Positions 11,012 through 23,650 are shown, numbered from the stretch's first letter. The stretch: 64,000 nucleotides of DNA from Malaya genurostris (GCF_030247185.1 NC_080570.1:119254689-119318688); one strand, 5' to 3'. The notes: a model not told the origin generated them from the letters alone. A program made the numbers and translations.

Positions 11012-12375
11012 CACGTTCAGTTTTTCGGTAACTGATGAGACTGAAATGAAAATTGAACGAACAAAACGCAAAACTGAATTGTCACCACAAACACTCAGTT
11101 CAGTTAATCTTTCAGTTATTCAATTGATAGTTTTTGCTTGGTATTCGGCTGCCCAGATCAACCAATATAACCAATTAATCATTTAATTTAACTAATAATA
11201 TAGTGGAAATGATAAACAATTAAGGCGCGCTTTGTTTGATGATTTAAAGTGATTTGATTTAATCTATAGAATAATTATTATTTAGTACACCTACTTTATC
11301 TGTTAAATCTCTGTTATGCTCTCGGATGATTTCAACGTGTCACTATAATGAGTCAACTATATTGACTACATTCTATTCATTCGTTTATACTGTAGCGATC
11401 AAGTTTAAAATTTCCTCTCAGTTTTTACGAATAAGAACCCTTGGTTTCTACGGATAAGAACCAGGACTTCATTATGGGATATTGTTAAAACGTTCACTCG
11501 GGAAACCCATGAGTTCTGTGGTGCATCAGAGCATCTTGAAACTGGAATATATAACTATCAAATATCCTTTCTATATCATAGTTGATCTACGTTCGGGGAA
11601 GTTCCGAATTCTATAGTTACCAGACCATGTACTTTGAAGAATGATTTGCCAGTTCCAGATCCGATCATCTAAAAATTCTCTGTATAATTTCAGCTAATCT
11701 TGATCAGTAACGGAGTAGCAACCAGGGTTGGTCACTCAATCCTTAAGAACATCTTTACTAGACATAATGGGTTTGATATAGTGGATGGCGAGGGCATTCC
11801 GTTAAAAGAAAATTTAGAATTTAGTTTTGACAGTAGTCTAGACGGATCACCACGAATTTCAAATGACCAAGCTTTAAAGTAATCTTCAAGCTATTCAGTG
11901 GAATGATCCCAGACTGATTCTGGTTCCAAACGCATCTGGCTTTGTGAAATGTAAGCAACATATTAGTTTTCTAATAGCTCTATAATTTCACAAAGAATTA
12001 CGATTCAATTTGCGATTCCAATCGAATAAAATACACGCTGAATTCCAAATCCAGAACAAATACTAGAACCGAACATCCGCTTTGCTTACCCACAATGTCA
12101 CAAGGTCGACAAGCTTTGATTCATGATTTATTGCCCTGTCTCGTGTTAGCACCTTTCGCGTTCAGAGATAGAATCAGCCGGCGAGATCCAATTGCATCAC
12201 GACTGAGCTCATTCCCTTTTACAAATGCATCATTCATCAACAGTGGGACAACTTACCTGGTCATGCAATCTCTCGATTAGCTAACTTTTGCATTCTATCT
12301 CCTGGCCGGGTGCGCAATGCCATTGAGTGAAACAAACTTACATACTTAGCATGAGTATGGAATAATCATTTCCAT
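11012..12375. other. Spacer with no recognised feature
   Basis: AT-rich sequence between the mariner and the GST 3' end. No coding frame longer than ~60 codons and no terminal repeats could be identified. Confidence 0.4.
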
Positions 12376-12381
12376 TTTATT
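12376..12381 (-). promoter_or_regulatory. Polyadenylation signal AATAAA for the GST
   Basis: The plus strand reads tttatt, i.e. AATAAA on the coding strand, about 140 bp after the GST stop codon. It is the first canonical signal downstream. Confidence 0.55.
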
Positions 12382-12520
12382 GACACATTACAAAACCACT
12401 TACGACTAGAGAATCTTAACCGGTAGGTACTAATATCTACAGAAATACAAAACAGAAAAATGTATATAATACATCTAGAGGTCTAACATTACAACACCAG
12501 CCAGCAAAACACGGAAACGT

Positions 12521-13086
12521 TCAGTTCTGCCGCAGTGCCACCTTGTCGGTAAACTTGTAGAAATCCTGGTGGGCTTCCTGGTAGTACGGTGTCATTGTGT
12601 AACGTACCTTCTCGAGCCAGGCCGCCAGTTTGGGTCGTCCCTCAAACGGATCCATACCGACAATCTTCGGCTGTTCGACCTCGCAAGCAGCCAGAATGTC
12701 GGCAATCGTGATCCGATCGCCGATGATGAACCGTCCCGGTTCGATCCAGTTCTGTTCGAGCTGATTCAACGTGCTGTCCACCTGTTGCCGATATTCTGCG
12801 ACCTTCTGCTCGGAGGACCGTTCGTCGTGCAGACCAAGGTTCCACTTTTCCTGGACGAACGCATTGAACGCCTTGGAACCGTTATCATGTTGCCACTCGA
12901 GATACTCGTCGATTCGGGCGCGCAGTTTACTGTCCCGCGGATACCAATGGTCCGGAATGAGCTTCTCCCGGATCAGATACTTCAGGATGGTTATGCCGTT
13001 GGACAGTTTGAACCCGTCATCGATGATGGTCGGGACCTGCTGGAACCGACCGATGCATTCCTTGTACTCGTCCGAGCGGTGCTCGT
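12521..13086 (-). CDS. Glutathione S-transferase theta, exon 2 (rest of G-site and C-terminal domain)
   Basis: The exon starts after an acceptor (plus-strand ct at 13087-13088, preceded on the coding strand by a pyrimidine-rich tract) and encodes 187 residues to the stop. Joined to exon 1 it completes a GAC codon and a protein of 227 residues, the usual theta-class length. The FQQVPTI strand-turn with its cis-Pro is present, followed by the all-helical domain: RIDEYLEWQH, then ITIADILAACEVEQ (the conserved N-capping/hydrophobic staple region) and the theta-type end WLEKV ... PYYQEAH. GSTs conjugate glutathione to electrophiles in the cytosol and contribute to detoxification of xenobiotics and oxidised lipids. 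Oddity: the segment normally reading L-(T/S)-E-S-x-A-I-L, whose Glu-Ser contact the glutamyl end of glutathione, is LSNGITIL here. The reading frame is otherwise clean, so this is a divergent, probably expressed gene. Confidence 0.9.
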
Positions 13087-14129
13087 CTGTGGAAGAAAGA
13101 ATATTAGGTTAGTTTTCCGGTGGACTACTCAGACTAATTGCATTCAAAAAATATTGACATGTTTTCGTTCTTGGCAATATAAATAGGTTTCTATTTGTTG
13201 ACGCTTCCATCCCATGAGGACAGTGGGGTCGCTTCAAGTTCAAGACACGCCATGTTTTGGGTACGAATTTCTGTATGCGTTTTTGCGTCGTACTTCGTAC
13301 TGACCATTTTTAGGTTGATTGACCGGTCTATTGTTGACCGTTTGGAATCGGAACGGAATGACGCACGCTTCGACTTTGGGTGATGAATGAGAGATTTGTT
13401 GACGGCTGGGAGGTGTGTACATTATTTTGAGTGTTTGACAGTTTGATGATTGGATGCTTTTCAGGTGGTGAGCGCAATTTACAGCAATGTGTGATAAATT
13501 CAATGTTAATATATGGTCATATATTAATATTGATTTATTCCTCTAGCGTTCAAAATGGCCGCTATTGAATCGAAACGAATTCCGGTCAACAACGCTTATA
13601 AAATCAAAAATGATTACTCGAAGTAAAAGAAAATAAATATGACTTACATTTTCAAATGAACAGTGACATTATATGAGTTTCCCATAGCCTCCTGTGTGAA
13701 AGACAATCGTCATCCTAAGAAAAGTTCAAATAATGTGAAAGGGGAAACGCTTACTTTGACCGAACTTATATCTCGGCCGTTAGTAATTCGATGCTGAAAA
13801 TTTCATGATTATTTAAGGCACAATTCTTTCACAAAATAAATTAACTGCGATGTTCCTCAATTAGACATAGCTAATAAAAGTTATAATTTTAAACGTAATT
13901 AAAAGTTCAAGCATATGTATTTCTATTCATCAATAGCTTGCATTTGATACCAGCTACAACATGTTTGTTTTTAGCTTACTCAAAATATTTAGAAAAAAAT
14001 AGATTTTTACGCAGAAATGTTACAATAATATTAGAAATACTCGGCTCTATTTGAGGAATGCTAAGCGAACAGTTGGAGTCTCATCGATTGATATTGATCT
14101 TTTATTTTCGTGCGGCATATTCCTTAAGT

Positions 14130-14340
14130 CCTTAAGTTAGGTGTTACATGTGTTACTTTTTCTAAGTTAAGCGTTACATGCGTTACTATTTTGTATGTAA
14201 TAGGCGTTACATTTCTAAAGTTGAAGTCTTATGAGGCATACATGCGTTACTTTTTCGTAGGTCAAAGGTGTGGCGGACCGTTAGATGCGTTACATTTTCG
14301 TAAGTTATACGCGTTACATTCGCTACTGTTTTTCATTTAT
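14130..14340 (+). repeat. Minisatellite block, plus orientation (short)
   Basis: About four degenerate units of the ggcgttacatgcgttacttt / ttcgtaagttatagg type. They are separated from the main array by ~1.1 kb of other sequence. Confidence 0.75.
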
Positions 14341-15440
14341 TTATTCATTTATTTTGGAGCAGGGAAAAGCCCGATGGAGATGAAATTTGGCAATCTCTCT
14401 CTCCAGCAGGCATAAAACCTCCTCATCATTTGTATCAACAGATTACAATGATCCAACAGATACATTTGGGCTTAACACTAAAAATTAAAACTAAATCTAT
14501 AACCCTATCTCTAACTAGTTGATGACACTAGCAGAGCTAATAAAAGTCATTTTCATTGACTGAAAAATAGACGAAAATGACAAGAAATTACTGTCACTCT
14601 CTGCTTCGCTTGCAAACTATGAGAACGAAATCCATGTCTAGTCAATGACATAAGCGGGACAGTAGTTTCAAAATTGTGTTTTTTCTTTCATTTGCCCTTT
14701 CAGTAATTTGCAGTTTTCAGTGAAAATCCCATAGTATGCAGTGTCGATATTCAACCAAAGCTGTGAGAATTGAAAACGACAGAAAAAGATTTCACAATAA
14801 GTTTGAACTGTTGGTGTTCGAATTTGTAGTAGTTTTGGTTTCCAAAGAAGTTCTGGGATGTAATTACTTCGATTTGCCTAAATTTAGTCACTTTTTATAG
14901 CCAAGCGTCACAGATTTTCAATACATCGATGAAAGAATGAGAATTGAAATTCTGCTGTTGCTACCTGAAGACGTTAGTTTGGTTTCGTCTTGTCACAGGG
15001 GAAAGAGTGACGTTGGCAATTACGCTCTCTCATTTTTTCGATGAGAAACGAAAGTGCTTCGTCTCTCTTCGTTTGTTCTGGTGTCGGTCATTTACGAATG
15101 AGACAGTAAAACATTGAAAATGAAACTGTTGGAACGGTTTCTTTCATTGAGAATGCGTGACAATTTTAAGCTCTGGACACTAGGCATTGCAGGGCGGTAA
15201 TAGCGCTCTTGCTTAAAAGGTGAGAGAGAAGAAAAAAGTGAATAGGTAAATGTTATATAAGGGTTGGTGAGGGGGTGGGGTGGTAAACGAGAGTGGGCTA
15301 ACGACGGTGTTAGAACCAGCATGTAGATCTAATTAGTGACCAAAAAGATGGTGAAAGACAGAGAAAACGACGGGGTTAGAATCGGCATGAAGATCTGGTT
15401 AGTGATCGAAAAACGGATGGTGGATGACAAAGAAAAAGTA
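14341..15440. other. Sequence separating two minisatellite blocks
   Basis: No gene. It starts with (TTTA/TTCA)n and a segment (ggagcagggaaaagcccgat) that looks like the edge of a dispersed element. From 14545 to 14760 short inverted words related to gtcattttcattgactgaaa recur. A G-rich minus-poor tract (gggttggtgagggggtgggg) lies near 15261-15280. Function unknown. Confidence 0.35.
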
Positions 15441-17480
15441 GAAGGTTCTAGGTTGTGAGTTCTAGGCGTTACGAAGCAATACTTTTTTGTCAGTTCTAGG
15501 TGTTACGAACCGTTTCATGTGTTATTTTTTCGTAAATTTTAGGCGTTAGGATGCGCTACATGTGTTACTTTTTCGTAAGTGAAAGTTGTTATGAATCGTT
15601 ACATGCGTTAAATTTTTAGGGTCAGGTGGTGAGAGGCGTTACATGCATTATTGTATCATAAGTTTTAAGTGTTACGAAGCGTTTCGTATGTTACTTTTCC
15701 GTTAGTTTTAGGCATTACGAAGCGTTACTTGTGTTACTTTTTTGTAAGTTATAGGCGTTACATGAGTAACTTTTTTGTAAGTTATAGGCGTTACGAAACG
15801 TTACTATTTCGTAAGTTATAGGTGTTACATGCGTGACGTTTTTGAGGTTAAGGTGTTAAGAGGTGTTACTTTTTCGTAAGTTATAGGTGTTATAGACTGC
15901 TAGATGCATTATTTTTTCCAAGCGTTAGGCGTTACGAAACGTTACATGCATTATATTTTCGTAAGTTAAGCGTTAAATGCATTATTTTTTCGTAAATTCT
16001 AGGTGTTACATGCGTTATTTTTTTAAGGTTAAGGTGTTGAGAGACGTTACTTTTTTGTAAGTTATAGACATCACGAAGCGTTACTTTTTCGTAAGTTCTA
16101 GGCATTACGAACCGTTCCGTGCGTAACTGGCTTTACATGCGTTACTTTTTTAAAGTTGAAGTGTAATGAGACGTTACATGTTACTTTTTTTGTAAATTAT
16201 AAACGTTACTTTTTGTAATTTAAAGGCGTTACGAATCGTTACGAATCGTTACGCCTGTTGCGTTACGAAGAGTTTCATGCGTTACTTTTTCGTTAGTTAT
16301 AAATGGAATGGATCGATACATGCGTTACTTTTGCCTAAGTTTTAGGCATTAAAAAGCGTTACATGCGTTACTTTTTCGTAATAGGTGTTACGAAGCTTTA
16401 AATGAATTACTGTTTAGTATGTTATAGGCGTTACATACGTTATTTATTTGTTACTTTTTATTTTACGTTACTTTTTTGTAAGTTATAAACATTACGAAGC
16501 GTTACTCTTTTATAAGTTATAGGCGTTGCATGCGCTTCTTTTCTATAAGTTATTGGCGTTACATGCGTTACTTTTCAAAGGTTAAGTTATTATGAGGCGT
16601 AACATGCGTTATTTTTTGGTAAATTATAAGCGTTACATGTGTCACGAACGTTATAGGTGTTTTTTAGCATGTTTTAGGCGTTACGAAGAGTTACCTTCGT
16701 TACTTTTTCGTAAGTTATAGGTGTTACAAACGTAAGTTATAAGTGTTACAAACCGTTTTAAGCATTATTTTTGTGTAAGTCACGAACCTTCACATGCGTT
16801 ACTTTTCTGTAAGTTCTACGAAGCGTTACATGCGTTACTTTTTCTTAAGTTATAGGCGTTATGAACCGTTACATTCGTTACTTGTAAGTTACTGGTGTTA
16901 TACGTTGTATGTTACCTTTTGTAGTTTACAAGCGTTACTTGCTGTTATTTGTAGGCGTTACGAATAGTTGCTTGCGTTACTTCGTAAGTAATAGGCGTTA
17001 CGCTTCTGTAAGTTACAGGTGTTACGGATCGATACATGCGTTACTTTTTCGTAAATTTTAGGCGTTACGAAACGTTAGATGAATTACTGTTGTATATTGC
17101 AGGCGTTACATGCGTTATGAGGTGTTATATGCGTTATGAGGCGTTACATGCATTATTTTTTTGTAAAATGTGTGGCATGTGTTACTTTTTGTAAGTAATA
17201 GGCGTTACGAACCGTTACTTGCGTTTTTTCGTAGGTAATAGGCGTTACGAAGCACTACCAGTGTTACTTTTTTGTAAGTTATAGGCGTTCCAGGCGCTGC
17301 AGGTGTTACTTTTTTATAAATTATATGCGTTTAATGTGTTACTTTTTGAAGATTGGGTTATTATGAGGCGTTACATGTGTTACTTTTTTGCAAATTATAA
17401 GCGTTACTTTTTTAACGTTATAAATGTTACAAGCCGTTATAAGCGTTACTTTTTCGCCAGTGTTAGGGTTAGATAGACAA
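15441..17480 (+). repeat. Main degenerate minisatellite array
   Basis: About 2 kb of diverged units built from two alternating words, gcgttacatgcgttactttt and tcgtaagttataggcgttac, with frequent gaagc or gaacc inserts. Period is around 40-50 bp but irregular. The low copy identity suggests an old array. No ORF. An isolated partial unit appears at 17790-17810. Confidence 0.88.
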
Positions 17481-18310
17481 ACTCGTTCATTTTAAAGAAT
17501 CGCTCAGAACTTGATAGTTCTACCAAAAGAACTAGTTATGTTAAATCGTACTTTCGTTTTCTTTAAAGAAAAAAATATAAGCCATAAATTACACTTTGTA
17601 GTAAACAAATTCATAAATAGTGAGTACTTTTTGACATGAATTTGTAGCAAAAATAATTAATTTTGGGCTTTTTTTAATGATTGCAAATATTTGTAACGAT
17701 ATTCATAAAACCTTCGATCGTTTCAAAATCCAAATCGAAGAATCCGATCACTCCCCCCTTTCCCCCTACCCTCTTCCTGAGGAGCCATAAGGCGTTACAT
17801 GCGTTACGTTTTGCCAAATATGTGACATAAATCCCGAAGCATTCTTTTGTGAGCTACTCAAATCAATCTGAATAAATTGGTGTCAAAAATTAGCCCAAAT
17901 TAGTGTCAGAAATTATCTTGATGAAAAGGCAACGAATATTTGAATGAGACTGTTTCGATGAAAGAGAAAGGCATAATCACACCACTAGGGGGATTAAGAA
18001 TTTTTTTTTTTAAATGGTTATAGTCGGTAAATGACAAATCCAGCAAAAATGTGTGTGTGTCATACTAGTAATTTTCTCAATACGAATTTCCAAATCGAAT
18101 CCTAATAATATGGTAAAGTAGTTAGTTAGTTAGTTAGTAGTTTTTTCAAATTACCTTCACTTTTCATTTTGATGAAATTGTGTTCTAAGATAGGTTATTA
18201 TGTTCACTGCTAACTGTTCATACATTGCAAGGTATGTACTTTCAACGAAAAAAGTTTATAACAAAAACTAGTCGATTTTTTTCCACTGAAATGTTAGCCT
18301 CAATAATAAT
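17481..18310. other. Intronic sequence with a repeat-family end
   Basis: At 17960-17999 the words gagaaaggcataatcacacc and actagggggattaag match the end of the dispersed family at 22280-22334 (and, inverted, at 33663-33716). A (GTTA)n tract lies at 18120-18140. No gene. Confidence 0.4.
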
Positions 18311-18311
18311 G

Positions 18312-18465
18312 CACCGTGTGCAGTTCTGCGGCTGATCATTTTATGTTGCTCTCGTTAGTCTCGCCTTGCTGACCGTAAACACGTAATGACGCAGTATTTA
18401 AAGACAGCTTTTTACTTTCAGTTAGAATCAGTATGGATTTGATTCGCATTAGAGTGCAGTTCTGC
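18312..18465 (+). repeat. Promoter-like dispersed repeat, copy 1
   Basis: Contains gttagtctcgccttgctgac, then a TATA-like gtatttaaag, and is bracketed by gtgcagttctgc on both sides (18318 and 18452). Two other copies are at 45546-45690 and 46762-46920, where an ATTGG (inverted CCAAT) sits between the tagctccgcct word and the TATA-like word. The arrangement resembles a Pol II core promoter carried by a repeat or a pseudogene 5' flank. Confidence 0.5.
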
Positions 18466-20050
18466 AATCAGACCTATATTTTGGTCATTTTCTCCTCAAA
18501 GCCCTCCTTAGTGCATTAGAAAAACTTATCCGATATAATTCAACTCAATCCCGAAATAAACTCGCTCATATCGCTTAATCTTTCCAGAAATTTTCTTGAA
18601 TCCGCTAATCTCACACAACCCCTGTTAAAGTTTTCTAGCTCCGCTAAGTCTTGTTTGAGGTCAGACAAAGTTTAAAGTGATTAGCACCTTGACATGGAAT
18701 TGCTCATCACGATTAGACATAATATATAATTTTATCATGAAATTATCTCTCCACCTTCCCTTCCTCAGCTGCAGAATTTATAACTCCAACAGCCAACGGC
18801 AACGGCGGCACTTCGAAGGTTCTCTTCTAATTTTAATTACAAATTCGAACCACAACTGCTCGGGTCAAGTCACCGCACCGTGAGCCCCGGTTCGAATCGT
18901 AATCAGCAATCATTTTACAACGACCGGCAACGAACGCTTGGTTGCTCAGTTGGCTGTCTGTCGATTGCGAAAACAACGAATATATATTAAGTAAGTCACT
19001 GCATCGCACACGCCGGACGCAGGTGGTGTGGTGGAATCGACACCACATCAGTATGGACACCGTTTCCGAAGGCTGCTTTTGCTGCATATTATTTGTTTAT
19101 GCTTCCAAGATTAAGCCGCAGGCGACAAAAGCTGGTCACCAGACGTATGAATATTTCGCCTGGCAGACTCACCCCGGAGAGAGACGCTGATGATTATTGG
19201 TGAGTTCCTCAAAATGAGTGCCGATTTTGGATGGTAGTAGTGGTGCTGTGTTGCTTCGATCCAAACGGGTTCCCACTCTGTATATTTGGCAAACCAAATC
19301 GAGTGGTAGAATTTTGTGAACTGGAAAAACAAACAAAAACGAGAAAAACAAAGTTGACCTTCAAAGAGGACCGAAGATGAAAACAAACATGGCTGGTTCT
19401 ACAAAACTCCTCGGTGGGGTGAAATCGTCGTTATGCACCGGCCAGTAATATGTCGAGTTACTAGCGGTTGTCGGCAAACGTTCGCATGGATAATTGAAGT
19501 AGTCTGCTGAAGTCATAGCAAGCGGGTTGCGATGGGCTTTGTAACTGGTGTTTTTTTTCTCTCTTGCTTATCCTAACGTTGAGAACGTTCACCATACCCG
19601 GTGAATAAAATTAGCCGGCAGCCTTCAAAAATGATTTGCTTGAATTGTTGTGCTCCAAGTTCTGACGGTTGAGTGTTGAACGGTTTCTAGTATTGCTGCA
19701 CTAACAATTTATGATTTTTTTTGTTATTTACGAATAAGGAGGTAATTGTGTCCGTAAATTAAAACGGGTTTTGTTAGATGTCTTTTGTATCAGTCACAAC
19801 ATAGCGCAGAATGAGGTGTGCTAGAAAAACTCAATCCGACCACTTTAACGACATTACGAACTTTAATAATAAAGTTTTTATATTACTAGAGTTAGAGTTG
19901 CAATACAATTATTCAGCAACCATGATCCTCGGTGAACTCAATAATGGTACCAAATCGATCAAAAGATCGTTGATTGAAAACCGTATCACGTCGTTTTGAC
20001 GTGAGGCACATCTTTGTGTCCAATGTAGGGAATTAAACAAAATATAAAAA
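18466..20050. other. Mixed-composition intron segment without recognised repeats
   Basis: Positions ~18780-19560 are visibly richer in G+C and look single-copy within the window, unlike the surrounding repeats. No long ORF has a recognisable domain. A GGTTCGAATC-like B-box word at 18889-18898 is not part of a tRNA cloverleaf. It could hold a regulatory element or a non-coding exon, but nothing shows this. Confidence 0.3.
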
Positions 20051-22335
20051 TGTTAGTAAGATGTACGATATAGCGGTCAGAACGTTGAACAATAATTTTC
20101 ATTTTTCAATGTATCCGACCAAGAATAAAATTTCCAGTGTTTTACAAAAGATGGCGTTAATAGGAGCATCTGGGCAGACATGTCATCAATATGCACTCAC
20201 TTTTCTGGGAGATGGCTGGACCTATTTTCACAAACTTAGATTCAAAACAAAGATCTTATAGTCCCATAGCCTGCTATTGAATTTAATTTGGATCAGACTT
20301 CCAGTTCCGAAATTAGGGTAATATGTAAAAATTAAGTATAAAATATACACTCGATTTTCTCGGAAATGGGTTGATCGATTTTCACAAACTAAGATTCAAA
20401 CCTAGGACAGGACCAGACAACTGGCTTCTTTTTCCAGAAAAATATTTCTCTTCTTATTCCGGTTGCTCCCTGCTGTAAATAATAAGTGCCTCGCGATCAC
20501 TGTTGCCAGTAGAGATAATTATTCATTCTGAAAACTTTCTCCCCTTATAACATGCAATTATTTATCATTTGAAAACACTTAGACAAATGTTATATCGGTC
20601 AAAAATATAGCTCTGGATTCATTTTGATCAGATGTTTGTTTTGAAGAAAACGTTTAGTTGAAACAGCTTAATAAAATTTTTCTAAAACACTCAATTTTGG
20701 GTAATTAATTTTTGCAGCTATGTTATCTAAAGTATTCGACATATTCTATTTGAGAAAAATAATAACATACAGAAGTATCCAAAGATTCGGTGCAATTCTC
20801 AACCAACATAATCAATATTCTCGTCCATATCACACTTCGTGATTTCAGGCTTTCTCTTTGTATCATCCAGTGATTGTTAAATGTACTCGTATACTTTCCG
20901 CATTGACAGGACTTAAAAACAAATTGAACTTAAATCCTATTGAAATTAATAATTTTGAAAAGATGACCCGAAAAATAAAATATCCAATATCAAGCTACAT
21001 TGTTACCGACGATACTGACAACACTTTTTCTACCACCCTGCAGTAATATTGATTTCAACAACTTGTACTTGCTAATGTCAATTTCAACCAATCACGAGCT
21101 GGTCCGAAATTGGTCCTAAAAGTGGATTAACAATTGTCAGGTCCTGTCCTAGATTCAAACCAAAAGTTTTGAAATTATTACATCGATTTCTCAGCGATGC
21201 TTGAACCGATCTTCACAAATCCTGATTTAAATTGAAGCTCATATTATCTCAAAATCTACTGTGAAATTTCATCCGGATCTGATTTCCGGTTCCACGTTTA
21301 CAGGGCGATGAGTGACAAAGCTATCAAACCGCCACATATAAAATGACGATACAAAACCAGTACGCACCGGTACGAGCTGGTACGGAAGAAGAAAACACAA
21401 TTCGCCTTTACAAACGATGCACACAGCGGACTTTGTTCAAATCCGAAAACGCACGAAAACGAAGCTCAACACCTAAGCTGATTGCTTACACTATTTCTTC
21501 AGATAGAGCGTGACTGATTTTCACAAACTTAGGTACCATACAAGAATTTCATCCAAATTCAACTTTTGATTCCGGAATTGCGAGGTTAAGAGTGTTAAAA
21601 ATGTATAACGTCACCTTAAGCGGCGAAGCCAATAATGTGAAAATAATTCTAAGCTGAGCTCGAAACTTTTTCCAACCGTTAGTCATTATTAGTAACTAAT
21701 CAAACTAATTCAGGCTATATTGGTTTCCGATCTTCGATTCCGGAAGCATCGAAAACAGTGTTTGTATACTCCAAAATGAAACTCGTTCTCTATTTGCTCA
21801 GAGATGGTTTGGCCGATTTTCATGAACTTAAGTTCAAGTAGAAGGTGTTATAATCCAAACAAAATTCCAGAATTTCATCTGGATCCGACTTCCGGGTCCG
21901 GAATTTTATCTGGATCCGATTACCTAAAGCGACGAAGCAAAAGTGGGAAAATTTCTTTTCAATTAGGTTCAAAATTGTTCCGATTTGTAGATCACATTCG
22001 TTGCTGGTGATACGAACAAACTTCTGCTATTCCGGTCCTCGAAATTTGGTTCCGGAAGTATTAAAAACAGTGGTCAAAAACTGTAAAAAGGATCTACTTT
22101 ACTTTCCTTCAAGTGGGCCAAATCGATTTTCACAAACTTATGGATTCATACAGAATCGTTGTGGATAATACTTCCAGTTCCGGAACTTTAGGGGGATTTG
22201 GCTAGATAACGTTCGAACAAACTTTCCTGTTCTCCATTCAATGAACAGTTGTTTTTAGAACTCCACAGTATTGTTTATGATGGCATGAGTGATATGAGAA
22301 AAGCATTATTACACCACTAGGTGGATTAAAACAGG
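20050..22335 (+). repeat. Dispersed repeat family P (cacaaacttagattcaaa type), longest copy
   Basis: A chain of diverged internal units, each with a cgattttcacaaacttag word, then attcaaa, then catctggatccgacttccgg and ttccggaattacaggg-like words, spaced ~110-190 bp. It ends near 22280-22334 in gatatgagaaaagcattatt and acaccactaggtggatt. Pieces of the same family occur at 32440-32580, 33160-33300 and 57160-57810 in this orientation, and at 33660-33990 and 35990-36420 inverted. The unit is non-coding, and short ORFs in it are chance. It is interrupted by the MULE-like element. Confidence 0.75.
20403..21151. mobile_element. Non-autonomous MULE-like element, 749 bp, with 10-bp target duplication
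   Basis: Terminal inverted repeats of ~18 bp: taggacaggaccagacaact at the left and the complement of taggacaggacctgacaatt at the right. The flanks are gattcaaacc at 20393-20402 and gattcaaacc at 21152-21161. The undisrupted family P reads agattcaaaccaaaag-like here, so the 10-bp direct repeat is a true insertion scar. Duplications of 8-10 bp are typical of Mutator-like elements; the terminal sequence itself is not one I recognise. The only internal frame of note is 62 codons (20858-21046) with no domain. Confidence 0.72.
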
Positions 22336-23456
22336 ATTTTTCATCAATGAGCTTGGCATTTCTTATTTACTGTTCCAGAAAACAATGCGGTGGTGCACTT
22401 TTCAAAAAATTGTAAATTACGCATGACGTGCCCATCAGTGGAGACGCAATTTTTCATGATTTTTCCGTTGTGTGTAGTGAGCTCAATTCGTCCGAATCTC
22501 GCATCGGTTTTTTATGTGACGATTCGTCAGTAATGGTAGGGGAGAATCGGCAGCCTTGGACTATTTCACTTGAAATGTTTTTATAACTATAAATGGAAGG
22601 TATTTAAAAATTGATGAACCTAATTGAGCCCACATAACTTCTTACTAATTAAACTGTATTGATCCTCTGGTTTGCGTTGTTTATGCGCATCATTTAGTCT
22701 AGGTAGGTCTTAATATATGTCTTTGACATGAATGTCTATTGAGTATTTGAATATCTTGATTAGAGACTGGGTTTCGATAGTTTTGCATCGCGTGAGGCAT
22801 TCTAATGGCTCTAAATGTTGTCTAAAGAACTATTACGATAACTTTGCAAATCGGAGGTAAAAATCATCAGTTTATTGTATATCTAGAATAGCTGATTGAT
22901 TAACTTTGTGAACTCTTCGCAGTGTGAAATTTGCATCAAACGTGTGCAAATGAAGCTAGCATTTGGCCGCTTCGCGTTCGAGAAAAATAAATTAAATGAA
23001 TAAATTTAATATGTTCATAAAATTAATATCGTAGAAAATTCCACAATTCGGCACTTCTGAAAGCCAGAAATGAATCTCGTACAGAATTTCGATAGTTTGT
23101 TTAATTGAAATATCATATGTGGGCTCAATTATGAAATATATGAATATATGAAATATTGAAACTCACAACTTACAAATGATTTTGACTGGCACGTAATCAT
23201 TCATAATCAAATAGTTTTTTTCCAAGACTCCAAAGCCTCTAACGGTACCTTTCAGGACTCCAAAAGTAACGTAAATAACTTATTTAGAAAACTTTTCTAA
23301 ACTGTCGCCCTGATTACTAGAATATAAACGCAATCTTCCAAATCAAATGGTTAATATGTATGCCCATCTTGAATGCAGTCCTACGTCAATCTCTCGGTTA
23401 TATCTCTGACCTGTTCTCGTGTGTTGAACAGCACACTAAGTACATCTACCACTACA
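22336..23456. repeat. Dispersed repeat family Q fragment within unannotated intron
   Basis: At ~22810-22985, tctaaagaactattacgata, the caaatcggaggtaa word and the cttcgcgttcgag word match the corresponding parts of the copies at 29540-29660 and 34900-35060. The rest of the stretch has no identified feature. Confidence 0.45.
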
Positions 23457-23650
23457 GCAGTGGCGAAGGGGGCACTCGCCCCGGGCGCAACGTTTTTTAG
23501 GGGGCGGCAGAATTATCCTTGGGACCTTTTTTTTGTTTTGCTCGTCCAAGTCATCTTACCGGAGATGGAGTTCAGGTTTTTTGGATGTTTGCGACAAATC
23601 TTTTTTTTTGCCCCGGGCGCCAACTTTCCTAGGCACGCCACTACAGTGTT
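23457..23650. mobile_element. Short MITE-like insert with CAGTGGCG ends
   Basis: Begins cagtggcgaaggg and ends cgccact, with the 8-mer cactacag present just before the left end and overlapping the right end, as for an 8-bp duplication. The internal sequence has two ccccgggcgc words in the same orientation. The CAGTGGCG terminus is common among hAT-type MITEs. The exact boundary is ambiguous by a few bases. Confidence 0.45.

Noticed and set aside
12569..13186. 205-codon plus-strand frame
   Set aside because: Shadow of GST exon 2 on the opposite strand; the GST reading has full family similarity and splice signals.
9300..17480. CRISPR-like or telomere-like array
   Set aside because: Units are degenerate and contiguous without spacers, and the repeated word is not a telomeric repeat; it is a minisatellite.
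18841..18900. Possible tRNA or tRNA-derived SINE (ggttcgaatc word)
   Set aside because: No matching A box at the right distance and no cloverleaf stems could be formed around it.
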